Source: an uncultured Collinsella sp.
Lineage (GTDB): Bacteria > Actinomycetota > Coriobacteriia > Coriobacteriales > Coriobacteriaceae
DNA: 42,899 nt
NCBI GenBank assembly: GCA_959026535.1
Contig: CAUFMB010000014.1
Coordinates: 1-42,899, forward strand
Direction: 5' to 3'
How positions within the stretch are numbered: the first letter of the stretch is position 1; the number at the start of each line of letters is the position of its first letter. The translations under genes were made by a program, and so were the position numbers. Below, piece by piece: positions 7,271 to 15,139 of this stretch. The notes below the pieces were generated by a model. That model made no database searches, was not told the origin of the DNA, and saw nothing but the letters and a program-made list of their open reading frames with translations.

Positions 7271-8099
7271 TGATGGCCTCCTTATGGGCAGCGAAATCGG
7301 CGATGATCTGGGCATATTCCTCATCGTTGGGCAGGTGATGATGCCAGGCGGCCTTGTCCTCCATGACGGGCGAGCCATAGCCCTTCACCGTGTTGAGGAT
7401 GATGACCGTGGGCTTTCCGCTGGTCTCGGCCGCAAGCGTCAGCGCAGCGTCGATGGCCTGGACGTCGTTGCCCGGAATGGAGAGCACGTTCCAGCCGAAG
7501 GCGGCCCAGCGCTCCTCCTGCGAATCCTGCTTCATGACGTCCTCGGTGCTGCCGCTGATCTGCAGGCGGTTGCGGTCCACGAGCGCGCACAGGTTATCGA
7601 GCTGGTAGTTGCCGCCGCTCATGGCGCCTTCCCAGACCGAGCCCTCGGCAAGCTCGCCGTCGCCCATGATGGTGTAGACGCGGTAGTCGCGGCCGTCCAT
7701 CTTGCCTGCAAGCGCCATGCCGACGGCCACGGGCAGGCCATGGCCCAGCGAACCGGAGTTCATCTCGATGCCCTTGAGCTTGTTGTTGGGGTGGCCGATG
7801 TAGGGGCTGCCGAACTTGGAGAAGCGGGCCTTGACGTCGTCGAGGTCCAGATAGCCCTCGTGGCACAGCACCGCGTAGTAGGCCTCCATGGCGTGGCCCT
7901 TGGAGAGCACAAAGCGGTCGCGGTTGGGATCGTCGACGGTCTCGGGCGAAATGTTAAGGTGGTTGGCGTAGAGGGTCATGAGGGCGTCGATCACCGACAT
8001 GTCGCCGCCGATGTGGCCGCCGGCGCCGGCCATGATGATGTCGACGCAATCGCGGCGGAGGTCCCAGCGCAGGGACTCAAGCTCTTCGATAGTTGCCAT
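7263..8099 (-). CDS. Transketolase N-terminal subunit; candidate AptA
   Basis: A 278-residue protein with the diphosphate-binding domain of transketolase. It has GAGGHIGGDMSVIDALMTLY near the N-terminus, then NSGSLGHGLPVAVGMALAG and the thiamine-diphosphate/Mg2+ motif GDGELAEGSVWE with NRLQISG downstream. It needs the C-terminal subunit to form the active site. The start MATIEELESLRWD is chosen because GAGGAGAG lies just upstream, inside the 3' end of the isomerase gene, which ends 2 nt before this ATG. The order isomerase, transketolase N, transketolase C, kinase on one strand argues for one pathway. Housekeeping transketolase activity is the alternative. Confidence 0.9.
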   Translation of the reverse strand: MATIEELESLRWDLRRDCVDIIMAGAGGHIGGDMSVIDALMTLYANHLNISPETVDDPNRDRFVLSKGHAMEAYYAVLCHEGYLDLDDVKARFSKFGSPYIGHPNNKLKGIEMNSGSLGHGLPVAVGMALAGKMDGRDYRVYTIMGDGELAEGSVWEGAMSGGNYQLDNLCALVDRNRLQISGSTEDVMKQDSQEERWAAFGWNVLSIPGNDVQAIDAALTLAAETSGKPTVIILNTVKGYGSPVMEDKAAWHHHLPNDEEYAQIIADFAAHKEAING

Positions 8100-8101
8100 T
8101 T

Positions 8102-9502
8102 CTACTCTCCTCGCAGGTAGGCTTTGACGTCTTCTTCGATGGGGTCGTACAGGTCGGGCTGGATGCCGATGTACTTGCATGCCTCGTAGAGCACCGGCAC
8201 CACGTTGGCGTGGATGGCCACGCAGTGGTGGATGTAGGGGCCCTCGACGATCTTTGCCTCGAGGCGCTTGAGGTTCTCGACCTCGACCCACAGGTAGGTG
8301 CCCATACCGGCCGGGCCGTCGATGCCGCGGGCATTGCCCAGCAGCAGCGAGTACTCGCCGTTGTCGCCGTCAAAGCGGGCAAGGGTGAGGTCGCCGTGCT
8401 TGGCCTCGGCCGTCAGCGCGCCGGGGTGATCGAAGGCCAGCGGATAGGTGAGCTTGGGCTTGACGGCCGCGCAGCTGCAGGGCCAGGGGCCGCAGTGCTG
8501 CAACAGCTCGCCGTTCTCGTTGTCGGGATGGCGGACGGTCCAGTCGGCGAACATGCCGCGGTGACGGCCAAGATCGGCGGCCTCGACCATGAGCGCGGTG
8601 ATGGCGCCGTGGATGTCGGTCTCGCAGACGACGGGGATACCCATCTCGTTGAGGATGGCGTTGGCGGCGCAGGGCATAATGCCCAGCTCGTCCTGCAGGG
8701 CGTTCCAGCACTGGATGGCGCCGGCGTTGCAGCCGTACTTCTCGACCAGACGCTTCATGGCGATGGCGAGTCCTGCGACCGCGGGGACCTTGTCCTCGGG
8801 GATGCAGATCTCAAAGCTGTCGGCGATGTGGGCGAGCATGGCGGCCATGGCTTGCTCGTCGGCCTGGGCGTCGCGCACGGCCTGAACAAGCTCGGTCATG
8901 GGGATGGGCGAAAGCTGGATGTTGAACTTCTCGAGCAGCTCGCCCTCGTTGCACATGGTCGACCAGAAGTCGAACGGGCGGGTGGCCATCTGCAGGATGC
9001 GGGTGTGCTTGAAGGTCTTAACGACGTTGCACACGGCCAGGAAGTCCCAGACGCCGCGCTCGAACTCGGGATCAGTCAGGCGGCAGTTGGTCATGTAGGT
9101 GAAGGGGACCTGGAAGCGGCGCAGGACCTTGCCGGTGGCGAACAGGCCGCACTGGCTGTCGCGCAGGCGGGTGCCATCGGGCTCGGGGCGCTCGTCGCGC
9201 GGGCCCCACAGCAGCACGGGCAGACCGAGCTCGCGGGCAAGGCGGGCGCAGACGTACTCGGTACCAAAGTTGGCGTGGCACAGCATGATGCCGTCAACGC
9301 CCTCGGCGCGGAACTTCTTGACGATAGGCTCGATATGGCTGTCGTCGAACAGCAGGCCCTCGTCGTTGATGTCGTCGATATCAACGATGTCGACGCCGAT
9401 CTCGCGCAGACGGTCAGCCGTCAGACCACGATACTTGATCGCGTCCGGCGCGCTAAAGATGCTGCGGCGCGTAGGCACAAAACCGAGCTTGATCTTATCC
9501 AT
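8102..9502 (-). CDS. L-fucose/L-arabinose isomerase-like protein; candidate apiose isomerase
   Basis: A 466-residue cytosolic protein of the fucose-isomerase-like family, expected to interconvert an aldose and a ketose with a divalent metal. It is shorter than E. coli FucI (about 590 residues). By pattern, the metal ligands would be E272 (LQDELGIMPC), D296 (CETDIHGA) and a C-terminal His in the HHCVAIH segment (425-431). The N-terminal half carries the Rossmann-like substrate lobes (VPTRRSIF; DGIMLCHANFGTEYV; PVLLWGPRDE). It is the first gene of the unit that continues into split transketolase and FGGY kinase. A fucose pathway would need fuculose kinase and aldolase, and neither is present. 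The substrate is therefore inferred to be a pentose routed to transketolase, with D-apiose favoured by the apiosidase-like gene. GGGGAGG precedes the ATG. Confidence 0.85.
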   Translation of the reverse strand: MDKIKLGFVPTRRSIFSAPDAIKYRGLTADRLREIGVDIVDIDDINDEGLLFDDSHIEPIVKKFRAEGVDGIMLCHANFGTEYVCARLARELGLPVLLWGPRDERPEPDGTRLRDSQCGLFATGKVLRRFQVPFTYMTNCRLTDPEFERGVWDFLAVCNVVKTFKHTRILQMATRPFDFWSTMCNEGELLEKFNIQLSPIPMTELVQAVRDAQADEQAMAAMLAHIADSFEICIPEDKVPAVAGLAIAMKRLVEKYGCNAGAIQCWNALQDELGIMPCAANAILNEMGIPVVCETDIHGAITALMVEAADLGRHRGMFADWTVRHPDNENGELLQHCGPWPCSCAAVKPKLTYPLAFDHPGALTAEAKHGDLTLARFDGDNGEYSLLLGNARGIDGPAGMGTYLWVEVENLKRLEAKIVEGPYIHHCVAIHANVVPVLYEACKYIGIQPDLYDPIEEDVKAYLRGE

Positions 9503-9660
9503 GTACGTCCTCCCCTAGTCACATGTTCAGTAAACAGACGCATGTTTCGTTTTGTTCTGTTTACTAAATGTTTTACTCTTTTGTTTATTAGTTTAGCGCG
9601 AAATACCTGTAAACGGTAGAGAAATCAGCCTAAACGGTATGTAAACGTTCTGAACATACA
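9503..9660 (-). promoter_or_regulatory. Promoter/operator region of the isomerase-transketolase-kinase unit
   Basis: This AT-rich stretch is crowded with TAAAC/GTTTA motifs. AGTAAACAGA at 9529-9538 and TCTGTTTACT at 9556-9565 are a perfect inverted pair. TTTACTAAATGTTTTACT follows at 9561-9577, then TGTTTATTAGTTTAGC at 9582-9597. Two GTAAACG boxes lie at about 9611 and 9640. The TAAATGTTT and GTTTATTAG...TTTAGC segments recur in the promoter of the LacI gene at 17.1 kb, which suggests that LacI protein controls both. Confidence 0.55.
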
Positions 9661-9670
9661 GGGGGAACAA

Positions 9671-9695
9671 AAAAGAGGGCCCCAAAGGACCCTCT
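9671..9695 (-). terminator. Intrinsic terminator of the PTS/apiosidase unit
   Basis: On the minus strand AGAGGGTCC pairs with GGGCCCTCT (one bulge, short loop) and TTTTTTG follows. It lies about 90 nt after the IIA stop codon and separates unit B from the promoter of unit A. Confidence 0.75.
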
Positions 9696-9784
9696 CTGTC
9701 CACACAAGTATGTAAACGGAACCAATGCCGTCCATCGCCGCGAGAGCACCGCCCGCGGCGACAGCCCGGCAACAGGGCCAGCGG

Positions 9785-10102
9785 CTACGCGCCCATCTTG
9801 CGATAGACGTCCACGAACTCCTTGGCAAGGATGCCAAAGCCCTCGGCGCTCATCAGCTGATCCTCGGCATGGACGACCAAAAGATCGATGCTCAGGTCCT
9901 CGCCGGCGGCAGTCTGCTGGACAAGGCCACCATGGGCAGCGTGGCCCTCGGCATAGTGCCGCTGGCCTTCCGCGATTTTTGCCTCGGCCTCTTCGAACTT
10001 GCCGTCACGAGCTAGATGAATCGCATCGATATAGCAGCTGCGCGCGCAACCGACACCTGCAATGATCTGAAAACTCTGAAGCTGAATCTCTTCCGTCGTC
10101 AT
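9785..10102 (-). CDS. PTS lactose/cellobiose-family EIIA
   Basis: A 105-residue cytosolic phosphocarrier of the Lac family. It receives phosphate from HPr on H78 (LLVVHAEDQLM, matching the family motif around the active His) and passes it to EIIB. The family usually works as a trimer of helical bundles. The start MTTEEIQLQ was chosen because it matches the family N-terminus and lies 2 nt after the EIIB stop codon; longer in-frame readings only run back through the EIIB gene. It is the last gene of the unit and is followed by an intrinsic terminator. Lac-family EIIA proteins serve beta-linked disaccharides and diacetylchitobiose, which fits an apiosyl-glucose type substrate. Confidence 0.92.
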   Translation of the reverse strand: MTTEEIQLQSFQIIAGVGCARSCYIDAIHLARDGKFEEAEAKIAEGQRHYAEGHAAHGGLVQQTAAGEDLSIDLLVVHAEDQLMSAEGFGILAKEFVDVYRKMGA

Positions 10103-10104
10103 GC

Positions 10105-10407
10105 CTACAGTCCCATCAGTTCCTTGGCCTGAGCCAGCGCCTTGGCACCGTCCATCATGCCGTAGGTAGTCATGGGGATCACGCCGACCGGAACCTCGGG
10201 GCACGCGGCAGAAACCTCGTCCTTGGCATAGCCGACCTGCGGCCCAAGCAGGATGCAGTCGGCATTGCGACCGATAGCGGCTGCCTCGCTGACAGCGTGG
10301 GCGGAAACCTCGCACTCCAGCCCCTCGACGTCGGCCGCCTTCTTGATGTTCTTCATGATGATGCTCGTGGACATGCCGCCGGCGCACATAAGAACGATGT
10401 TTTTCAT
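10105..10407 (-). CDS. PTS lactose/cellobiose-family EIIB
   Basis: A 100-residue cytosolic EIIB of the Lac family. The phosphorylated cysteine is C8 in MKNIVLMCAGGMSTS, followed by the canonical phosphate loop. It transfers phosphate from EIIA to the sugar bound by EIIC. The start MKNIV is preferred over an upstream in-frame one because AGGAAAGGA sits 7 nt before it and the motif must lie at the N-terminus. It is a separate polypeptide, not fused to EIIC, and lies between EIIC and EIIA on one transcript. Its length is normal for the family. Confidence 0.93.
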   Translation of the reverse strand: MKNIVLMCAGGMSTSIIMKNIKKAADVEGLECEVSAHAVSEAAAIGRNADCILLGPQVGYAKDEVSAACPEVPVGVIPMTTYGMMDGAKALAQAKELMGL

Positions 10408-10497
10408 TGCAGTTCCTTTCCTGTAACCCCTCACAGGGACTTATATATTTCGGAGATCAACGCGATCGGCCGAACCTACAACCTCATAGACAATGGC

Positions 10498-11769
10498 CTA
10501 CTCGGCAGAAGCCTTTGCAGCAGCCTCCTCCTCGAGGGCCTGCTTGTCGGCCATCTTGACAAACGGGATAAACAGCAGGGCAACGGCGAGAATCGCACCG
10601 CAGACGATAGCGACCAGACCAAGACCGCCGGAAAAGAAGTTGCTAATGGGCAGCGGCACCACGAACGGCATGCTGATCGTCGGGTTAAAAGCGTTGCCAA
10701 GACCCAGCAGCAGGCCAATGGCGGCAACGGCGCATGCGACCGGCTTGAGCAGGATGAAGGGGATGAACATATAGGGGTTCATGGCAATGGGCGTACCAAA
10801 GATGATGGGCTCGGAGATATTGAAGATAGCGGGCACCAAAGCAATCTTGGAGAGCGCCTTGTAACGCTCGGACTTGGCCGTGAGCAGCGCAAGCTCCATA
10901 CCCAAGGCGTCAACAGAACCCACGGAGAACATGATGATGAACGCCAAGTATGGCAGCGGCTGGCCGGCAACATATGCCTCGGTGTTGGCCAAGGCGCAGG
11001 CGCTGATAACCGGCATGTACACGCTCATCAGGACGCTGGGGTGAATACCAAAGAAGAACAGCAGGTTGCACAGCACAAAGTAGATAACGACGGCCCACGG
11101 GCTCGAACCGAGGAACATAACGGGCGCGGCAACGGTGGTGTTGATGAGGTTGAAGACGTCGCCGTAGGTCGTCAGGCCCATACCCCACTTAAGCAGCGCG
11201 GCCGTGGTGAAGATAACGATGGCGCAGAACATCGGAGATAGCGAATCGTTAACGAACTGAGGGACGGAATCGGGCATGGGGATGGCGATATGCTTCATAA
11301 GGAAGTTAAGCGCCTTCGGCACGATCAACGCCACGAGCAGCGCAACGAACAGACCCGAGCTGCCCAGATAACGGGTCACGATAAACGTCGAGCCGTCCTC
11401 GGCATGGCCAAGAGGAATCAGCAGGAGCAAAACGCCAATAGCCGCAACCGTCGACGTAAGGCCTTTGTTCCCGAGCACCTTGCCGTAGGAGTACGAGACC
11501 GAGGCGCACATGTAGATGGCGCCGAGGTTCATGGTAACGACCAGTACGTCGGTAATCGTCGCCGACATGCCGGTGCTGGCAAGGAACGCCTGCAGCGGCG
11601 GGATCGGCAGCCCGTTGATAATGGAGAGCAGCGCCACGCCCAGCGTAACGGGCATGGTCGCCATCATGCCGGACATAAGGCCCTTTACGACGTTAAAGCT
11701 ACTCACTTTGTGGGCAATGGGGCCCACGTGCTTCTCGAGGAAGCCCTGCATCGAATCGAGAACGCTCAT
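10498..11769 (-). CDS. PTS lactose/cellobiose-family EIIC permease
   Basis: A 423-residue integral membrane permease of the CelB/ChbC/LacE type with about ten hydrophobic segments. Family landmarks include FFFGIHPSVLMSVYMP, the SVDALGMELALL region and the NISEPIIFGTPIAMNPYMFIP loop, where the Glu takes part in sugar phosphorylation. It imports a disaccharide or glycoside and delivers it phosphorylated, typically on the 6-OH of a hexose, to the cytosol. EIIB and EIIA follow, and the cytosolic DUF4038 glycosidase gene precedes it, so transport and cleavage are coupled. Known relatives carry cellobiose, lactose or chitobiose. The substrate here is unknown and is inferred to be an apiosyl-glucoside. 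Confidence 0.92.
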   Translation of the reverse strand: MSVLDSMQGFLEKHVGPIAHKVSSFNVVKGLMSGMMATMPVTLGVALLSIINGLPIPPLQAFLASTGMSATITDVLVVTMNLGAIYMCASVSYSYGKVLGNKGLTSTVAAIGVLLLLIPLGHAEDGSTFIVTRYLGSSGLFVALLVALIVPKALNFLMKHIAIPMPDSVPQFVNDSLSPMFCAIVIFTTAALLKWGMGLTTYGDVFNLINTTVAAPVMFLGSSPWAVVIYFVLCNLLFFFGIHPSVLMSVYMPVISACALANTEAYVAGQPLPYLAFIIMFSVGSVDALGMELALLTAKSERYKALSKIALVPAIFNISEPIIFGTPIAMNPYMFIPFILLKPVACAVAAIGLLLGLGNAFNPTISMPFVVPLPISNFFSGGLGLVAIVCGAILAVALLFIPFVKMADKQALEEEAAAKASAE

Positions 11770-11862
11770 TTGTGTTCACTGATCCTCTCTAAACGAATCA
11801 TCTAGCTGTCAAACGGGAAATTGCGGCCGACTCTTTCCCGCCTATGACCAATGGAAATATGG

Positions 11863-13485
11863 TTACGCCTTGAGCTCGAGGACGAGGAGCCAATCCCCAA
11901 CCCCGGGTTTGTCAGGCAGGGTAATGCTGTCCGTGACGGCAAGGGCGTCCTCGCCGTCACGGTATGCGCCCGTGCGAGGGTTAAACCATCGGCTTGCATA
12001 GGCAGCGCCCGTCGGCACACCCTCGATAGCAAGCTTTTGGCGCACGGTATCGCCAAAGTACGCGACGATGCGCGAAAGGTCCTGGTTGGCGGTTGCCAGC
12101 GGAGCCTTGTTGGCAAACAGGTTGCCCGCATCGGTCGTTTCGTAGGGAGCGAGCTCCCAGAAGTGATTGTCTTCGTAGAAGGAACGCATGTAGCCCATCT
12201 GGACCGCACCTTCTCCGTCTACCGCCTGGGCCCAAGTAATGCCAAAGCGGTTGAAGATTGCCATAAAGGGGTCGAGCTCCTCAGGGCTTTCCCACACGTT
12301 GTCCCAGATTCCCTGGGCTCCGTAGGTATAGCCGGCGCCGCCGGCCTGCATGCAGATATACGCCACGCGGCGCAGCATGTCTGCGGTGCACAGGCGCGTA
12401 CCCATCTCCTCGAGCGTCGAGCAAAACTCGTAGAGCGCCTCGCCCTCAACGAAGGGCTTGTCGTCATGAGCTGCCAGATAGTCAAAGTAGTCGCTTGCCT
12501 TGATGAGGTAATCGCCGTGACCGGCCTGGTTGAGCGTAAAGTCCATCCAGGGTTCATCCTGGTAGTAATCGGCAAAGGGGCGCTCGTTGGTATAGTGCGC
12601 CGTCGCCAGATGACCATAGCCGTCGCGTGCCTCAATCTCCAAGGCGACCTCACGCCAGCCGTCAAGCATGGCGGCTCGACCTTCTTTGCGGTATCCGGCA
12701 ACCTCGCCGGCAAGCGTCCACACCATCGGATATGCACCGTAGCGCGCCACCAGGTAGCGGGCGAGGTGCTTTTGGTGTTCCACGGCATACTCGCCGAGAA
12801 TGGCAAACGCCCACGCTTGCCCAAGTGCGTTCACTAAGCCCGCATCGGCAATATAGGCCATGCGGCGGTCGAGCTCCCGCTGGTAGAAGGCCACATTAGG
12901 CACATCTTCCACGCCCTTGGCCATGCCACCGTCAATCCAATAGCGATCTCCTGCGCCCATGTCAGAGCGCAGGTTGGTCTGATAGACGGTAAAGCCCTGC
13001 TCAACGCGCAGGTCGACCATGCCGCGGAACTGGCTCGTCATGCCGGGATGGTTCGACGTATCCCAGCTCTCGCGGTAGGCAAACTCCCAATGGGTATCGC
13101 CCAGCCAAAAGAACGGCGTACCATCTGAATAGGCAAACATGCGCGAATCGTCTGCAACGCGGATAAAACCGTGGCGGTACAGATCGAGCTCGCCCTCGTA
13201 CGGCACGGCCTCGACGTTGCCCGTGCGGCCATTAAGGCCGGTCTGCTCGGGAGCCTCGATAACATAGCTCCAAGCGCCGAGCTCGGTCGGAGCAAACGAC
13301 ACGCGATAGATACGCTCGCCGTCCCAGTAGGCCTCACGGCGAATTACCCTGCCGCTCGGGCCGGTGAACTCCGCCCAAATCTCAACATCCAAAAACGGGT
13401 TGTCGAACGAGCAGGCGCTCTCGAACGTCAGAATAACCGGACGCCACATCTCGGCGGCAGCGTTTTGATTCAACGTCATATCCAT
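11863..13485 (-). CDS. DUF4038/GH140-like (apiosidase-like) glycoside hydrolase
   Basis: A 540-residue protein with a DUF5060-like beta-sandwich (about residues 12-95) and a TIM-barrel DUF4038 domain (about 105-430). The latter is the Pfam domain named apiosidase-like after the GH140 enzymes that remove D-apiose from rhamnogalacturonan II. The DUF4038 hallmark FFWLGDTHWEFAYR lies at 125-138. Candidate catalytic acids are E261 (WTLAGE) and E347 or E349 (FVEGE). A beta-rich C-terminal domain ends the protein. There is no signal peptide, so it should act inside the cell, unlike characterised GH140 enzymes. It lies directly before the PTS permease gene. The start has AAAGGGG 8 nt upstream. Not all DUF4038 proteins are apiosidases, so specificity is inferred from context. 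Confidence 0.82.
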   Translation of the reverse strand: MDMTLNQNAAAEMWRPVILTFESACSFDNPFLDVEIWAEFTGPSGRVIRREAYWDGERIYRVSFAPTELGAWSYVIEAPEQTGLNGRTGNVEAVPYEGELDLYRHGFIRVADDSRMFAYSDGTPFFWLGDTHWEFAYRESWDTSNHPGMTSQFRGMVDLRVEQGFTVYQTNLRSDMGAGDRYWIDGGMAKGVEDVPNVAFYQRELDRRMAYIADAGLVNALGQAWAFAILGEYAVEHQKHLARYLVARYGAYPMVWTLAGEVAGYRKEGRAAMLDGWREVALEIEARDGYGHLATAHYTNERPFADYYQDEPWMDFTLNQAGHGDYLIKASDYFDYLAAHDDKPFVEGEALYEFCSTLEEMGTRLCTADMLRRVAYICMQAGGAGYTYGAQGIWDNVWESPEELDPFMAIFNRFGITWAQAVDGEGAVQMGYMRSFYEDNHFWELAPYETTDAGNLFANKAPLATANQDLSRIVAYFGDTVRQKLAIEGVPTGAAYASRWFNPRTGAYRDGEDALAVTDSITLPDKPGVGDWLLVLELKA

Positions 13486-13514
13486 TGCAGACCCCTTTCT
13501 GGTCTTGGTGCCTA

Positions 13515-14987
13515 CTAGTTCAGTCCTCGCTCGCTGGCGGACGTCACGGCAAAGTCAACGATCGCTTGGGCATCCTCGGCACAAATAAAACCTTGTGACA
13601 CCTCGATCGCCGTATCGCGCTCACACAGAGCGCGATAGTTTTCGAGCGATCCGTACAGCTCCTTGAGCATCGATGCCGAAAACGACTCCATATGGCCAAA
13701 CAGGCCATCCTTGTCGCTCGTCTTATCGACCGTGCCCTGGCCCGGCTCCACCAGGCTCGTGTTGGAATAGCGGGCAAACGGATGCTCGAGCAGGCAAGTG
13801 CGAAGGCCGCCCTTGGTGTTGCCCAAGGCATCCTTTACGTTCTCGCCGTTCGCGTCCAACTCAATGCGCGGACATGTTGCCGGAGCGGCACCCGTGCGAA
13901 CCCAACGGAACAAGTTGCGGAAAGCGGCGTGGAAGAGATACTGCGACGGGTAGGCGTTTGCCTCGGCGTGCTTGCCGACGTACACCGGCAAATGATCGAT
14001 GCGCTTGAGGTCCTCGTCGTCCTGGTAATAGTCGACATAGCTCCACTGCGTATCGTGGGAAGCACCCGTCACCTCGTACAGCCGGTATTTAAAATCGGGG
14101 TCGTCACTATCGGGCATAAGCGTGCGCCAACTCTCAAAGCGACCGTTCTCGCTTTCGGTCTGAAGGGCGATAAACGGCTCCTCGACGTGCTCCACACGCA
14201 GTAGATGGTGTGCGTATTCCCGGCAGCATTCATACTGATTGACAGGAATGCACATCGAATGGATGCCGCCGCCAGACAGGTACCCGTCAAACACGCGGCC
14301 GTCGCGGCGCACCTCCTCGCGATAGGCAAAGCTGTTAAGGTAGCGGAACAGGTAGGCGCCGGACTGAGACCATCCTGTAAGGCAAATTGCCTGGCGAGGA
14401 TAGTCGCGGATCGGGTTAAGGTCGGAGTCTCCGCGCAAGAGCCACGCAAGATCGGTCAACATGTCCCAAAACAGGCCAGTCTCGTAAGAGATGTCCATGT
14501 CGGGAAGCGCGCCGTCGCGTACGAGCTGTTCCGGATCAAAGTCAAAGGGCCGCTCGGGAGTTGGGTTTGCCCAGCTCATGAAGGCATAGCGATCGGGATT
14601 GAATTCCTTGAGCTTAGCGATGGTGTTGGGCTTGCTGGTAATGCCCACATAGATATCGCCAGAGCGCACAAACTCGCCGTGACCCAGAATCCACATGCGC
14701 TCGATTTCCATAAACGATGTGGGATTGATGATCTCCACGACCACATTGCCACTCGCTTGCGCCGTATCTTTCGGAGCACGAACAACGATCCGATTGGAAT
14801 AAGGAGCGTCGGCAGTCATGACCTCCACGCCGCCGTCTTCGTCGGCGGTGCGATACACGTTGGCGGTACCGTCAACGCGATACTCGCGCTCGACGTAATC
14901 CTTTGCGCTCAGATGACAGTAGCGCTCGGCGCTCGAAAACGGATAACTCTCATCCGTAATGGGCATTTGGAAAATACCGCTGATCAT
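13515..14987 (-). CDS. Alpha/beta-hydrolase domain protein (Abhydrolase_10-like), possible esterase
   Basis: A 490-residue cytosolic protein with the nucleophile elbow GWSQSG (S207) and a likely triad His in GASHDTQW (H311). The acid is possibly E278 or E280 (QTESENGR). The long C-terminal part with many aromatic and acidic residues resembles the large alpha/beta-hydrolase domain family PF20091, whose members are mostly of unknown specificity. No signal peptide is present. It is the first gene of the unit that continues into the apiosidase-like enzyme and the PTS, with 29 nt between the two genes. Plant apiosyl glycosides often carry malonyl or other acyl groups, so de-esterification of the imported glycoside is an attractive but unproven role. 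Confidence 0.72.
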   Translation of the reverse strand: MISGIFQMPITDESYPFSSAERYCHLSAKDYVEREYRVDGTANVYRTADEDGGVEVMTADAPYSNRIVVRAPKDTAQASGNVVVEIINPTSFMEIERMWILGHGEFVRSGDIYVGITSKPNTIAKLKEFNPDRYAFMSWANPTPERPFDFDPEQLVRDGALPDMDISYETGLFWDMLTDLAWLLRGDSDLNPIRDYPRQAICLTGWSQSGAYLFRYLNSFAYREEVRRDGRVFDGYLSGGGIHSMCIPVNQYECCREYAHHLLRVEHVEEPFIALQTESENGRFESWRTLMPDSDDPDFKYRLYEVTGASHDTQWSYVDYYQDDEDLKRIDHLPVYVGKHAEANAYPSQYLFHAAFRNLFRWVRTGAAPATCPRIELDANGENVKDALGNTKGGLRTCLLEHPFARYSNTSLVEPGQGTVDKTSDKDGLFGHMESFSASMLKELYGSLENYRALCERDTAIEVSQGFICAEDAQAIVDFAVTSASERGLN

Positions 14988-15061
14988 CTCGTCCCCCTTG
15001 TTGTTGCGTTTGCTGAGACAAACTCTACTGTGGGCGCTACTTAACTTCTATTGATTCTTAA

Positions 15062-15092
15062 GTTTAATTACTAAATATTTAGCTTAATAAAC
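15062..15092. promoter_or_regulatory. LacI-type operator dyad between divergent genes
   Basis: CTAAATATTTAG (15071-15082) is a perfect 12-bp palindrome, framed by outer GTTTA and TAAAC arms, giving a 31-bp dyad. It lies between the divergent esterase and LacI genes, where it can control both. AATAAACAG at its edge recurs near the unit A promoter. Binding by either LacI protein is inferred. Confidence 0.6.
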
Positions 15093-15139
15093 AGCCTGGT
15101 GTTAAGCTCATGGTAAGTTCACAAACGTTAGGAAACACC

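Noticed and set aside
8102..9502. Assignment as L-fucose isomerase of a fucose pathway
   Set aside because: No fuculose kinase, fuculose-phosphate aldolase or mutarotase lies in the locus; the split transketolase implies another route.
8093..9619. Long plus-strand open frame opposite the isomerase gene
   Set aside because: Shadow frame; the minus strand encodes an intact isomerase-like protein with a good ribosome binding site.
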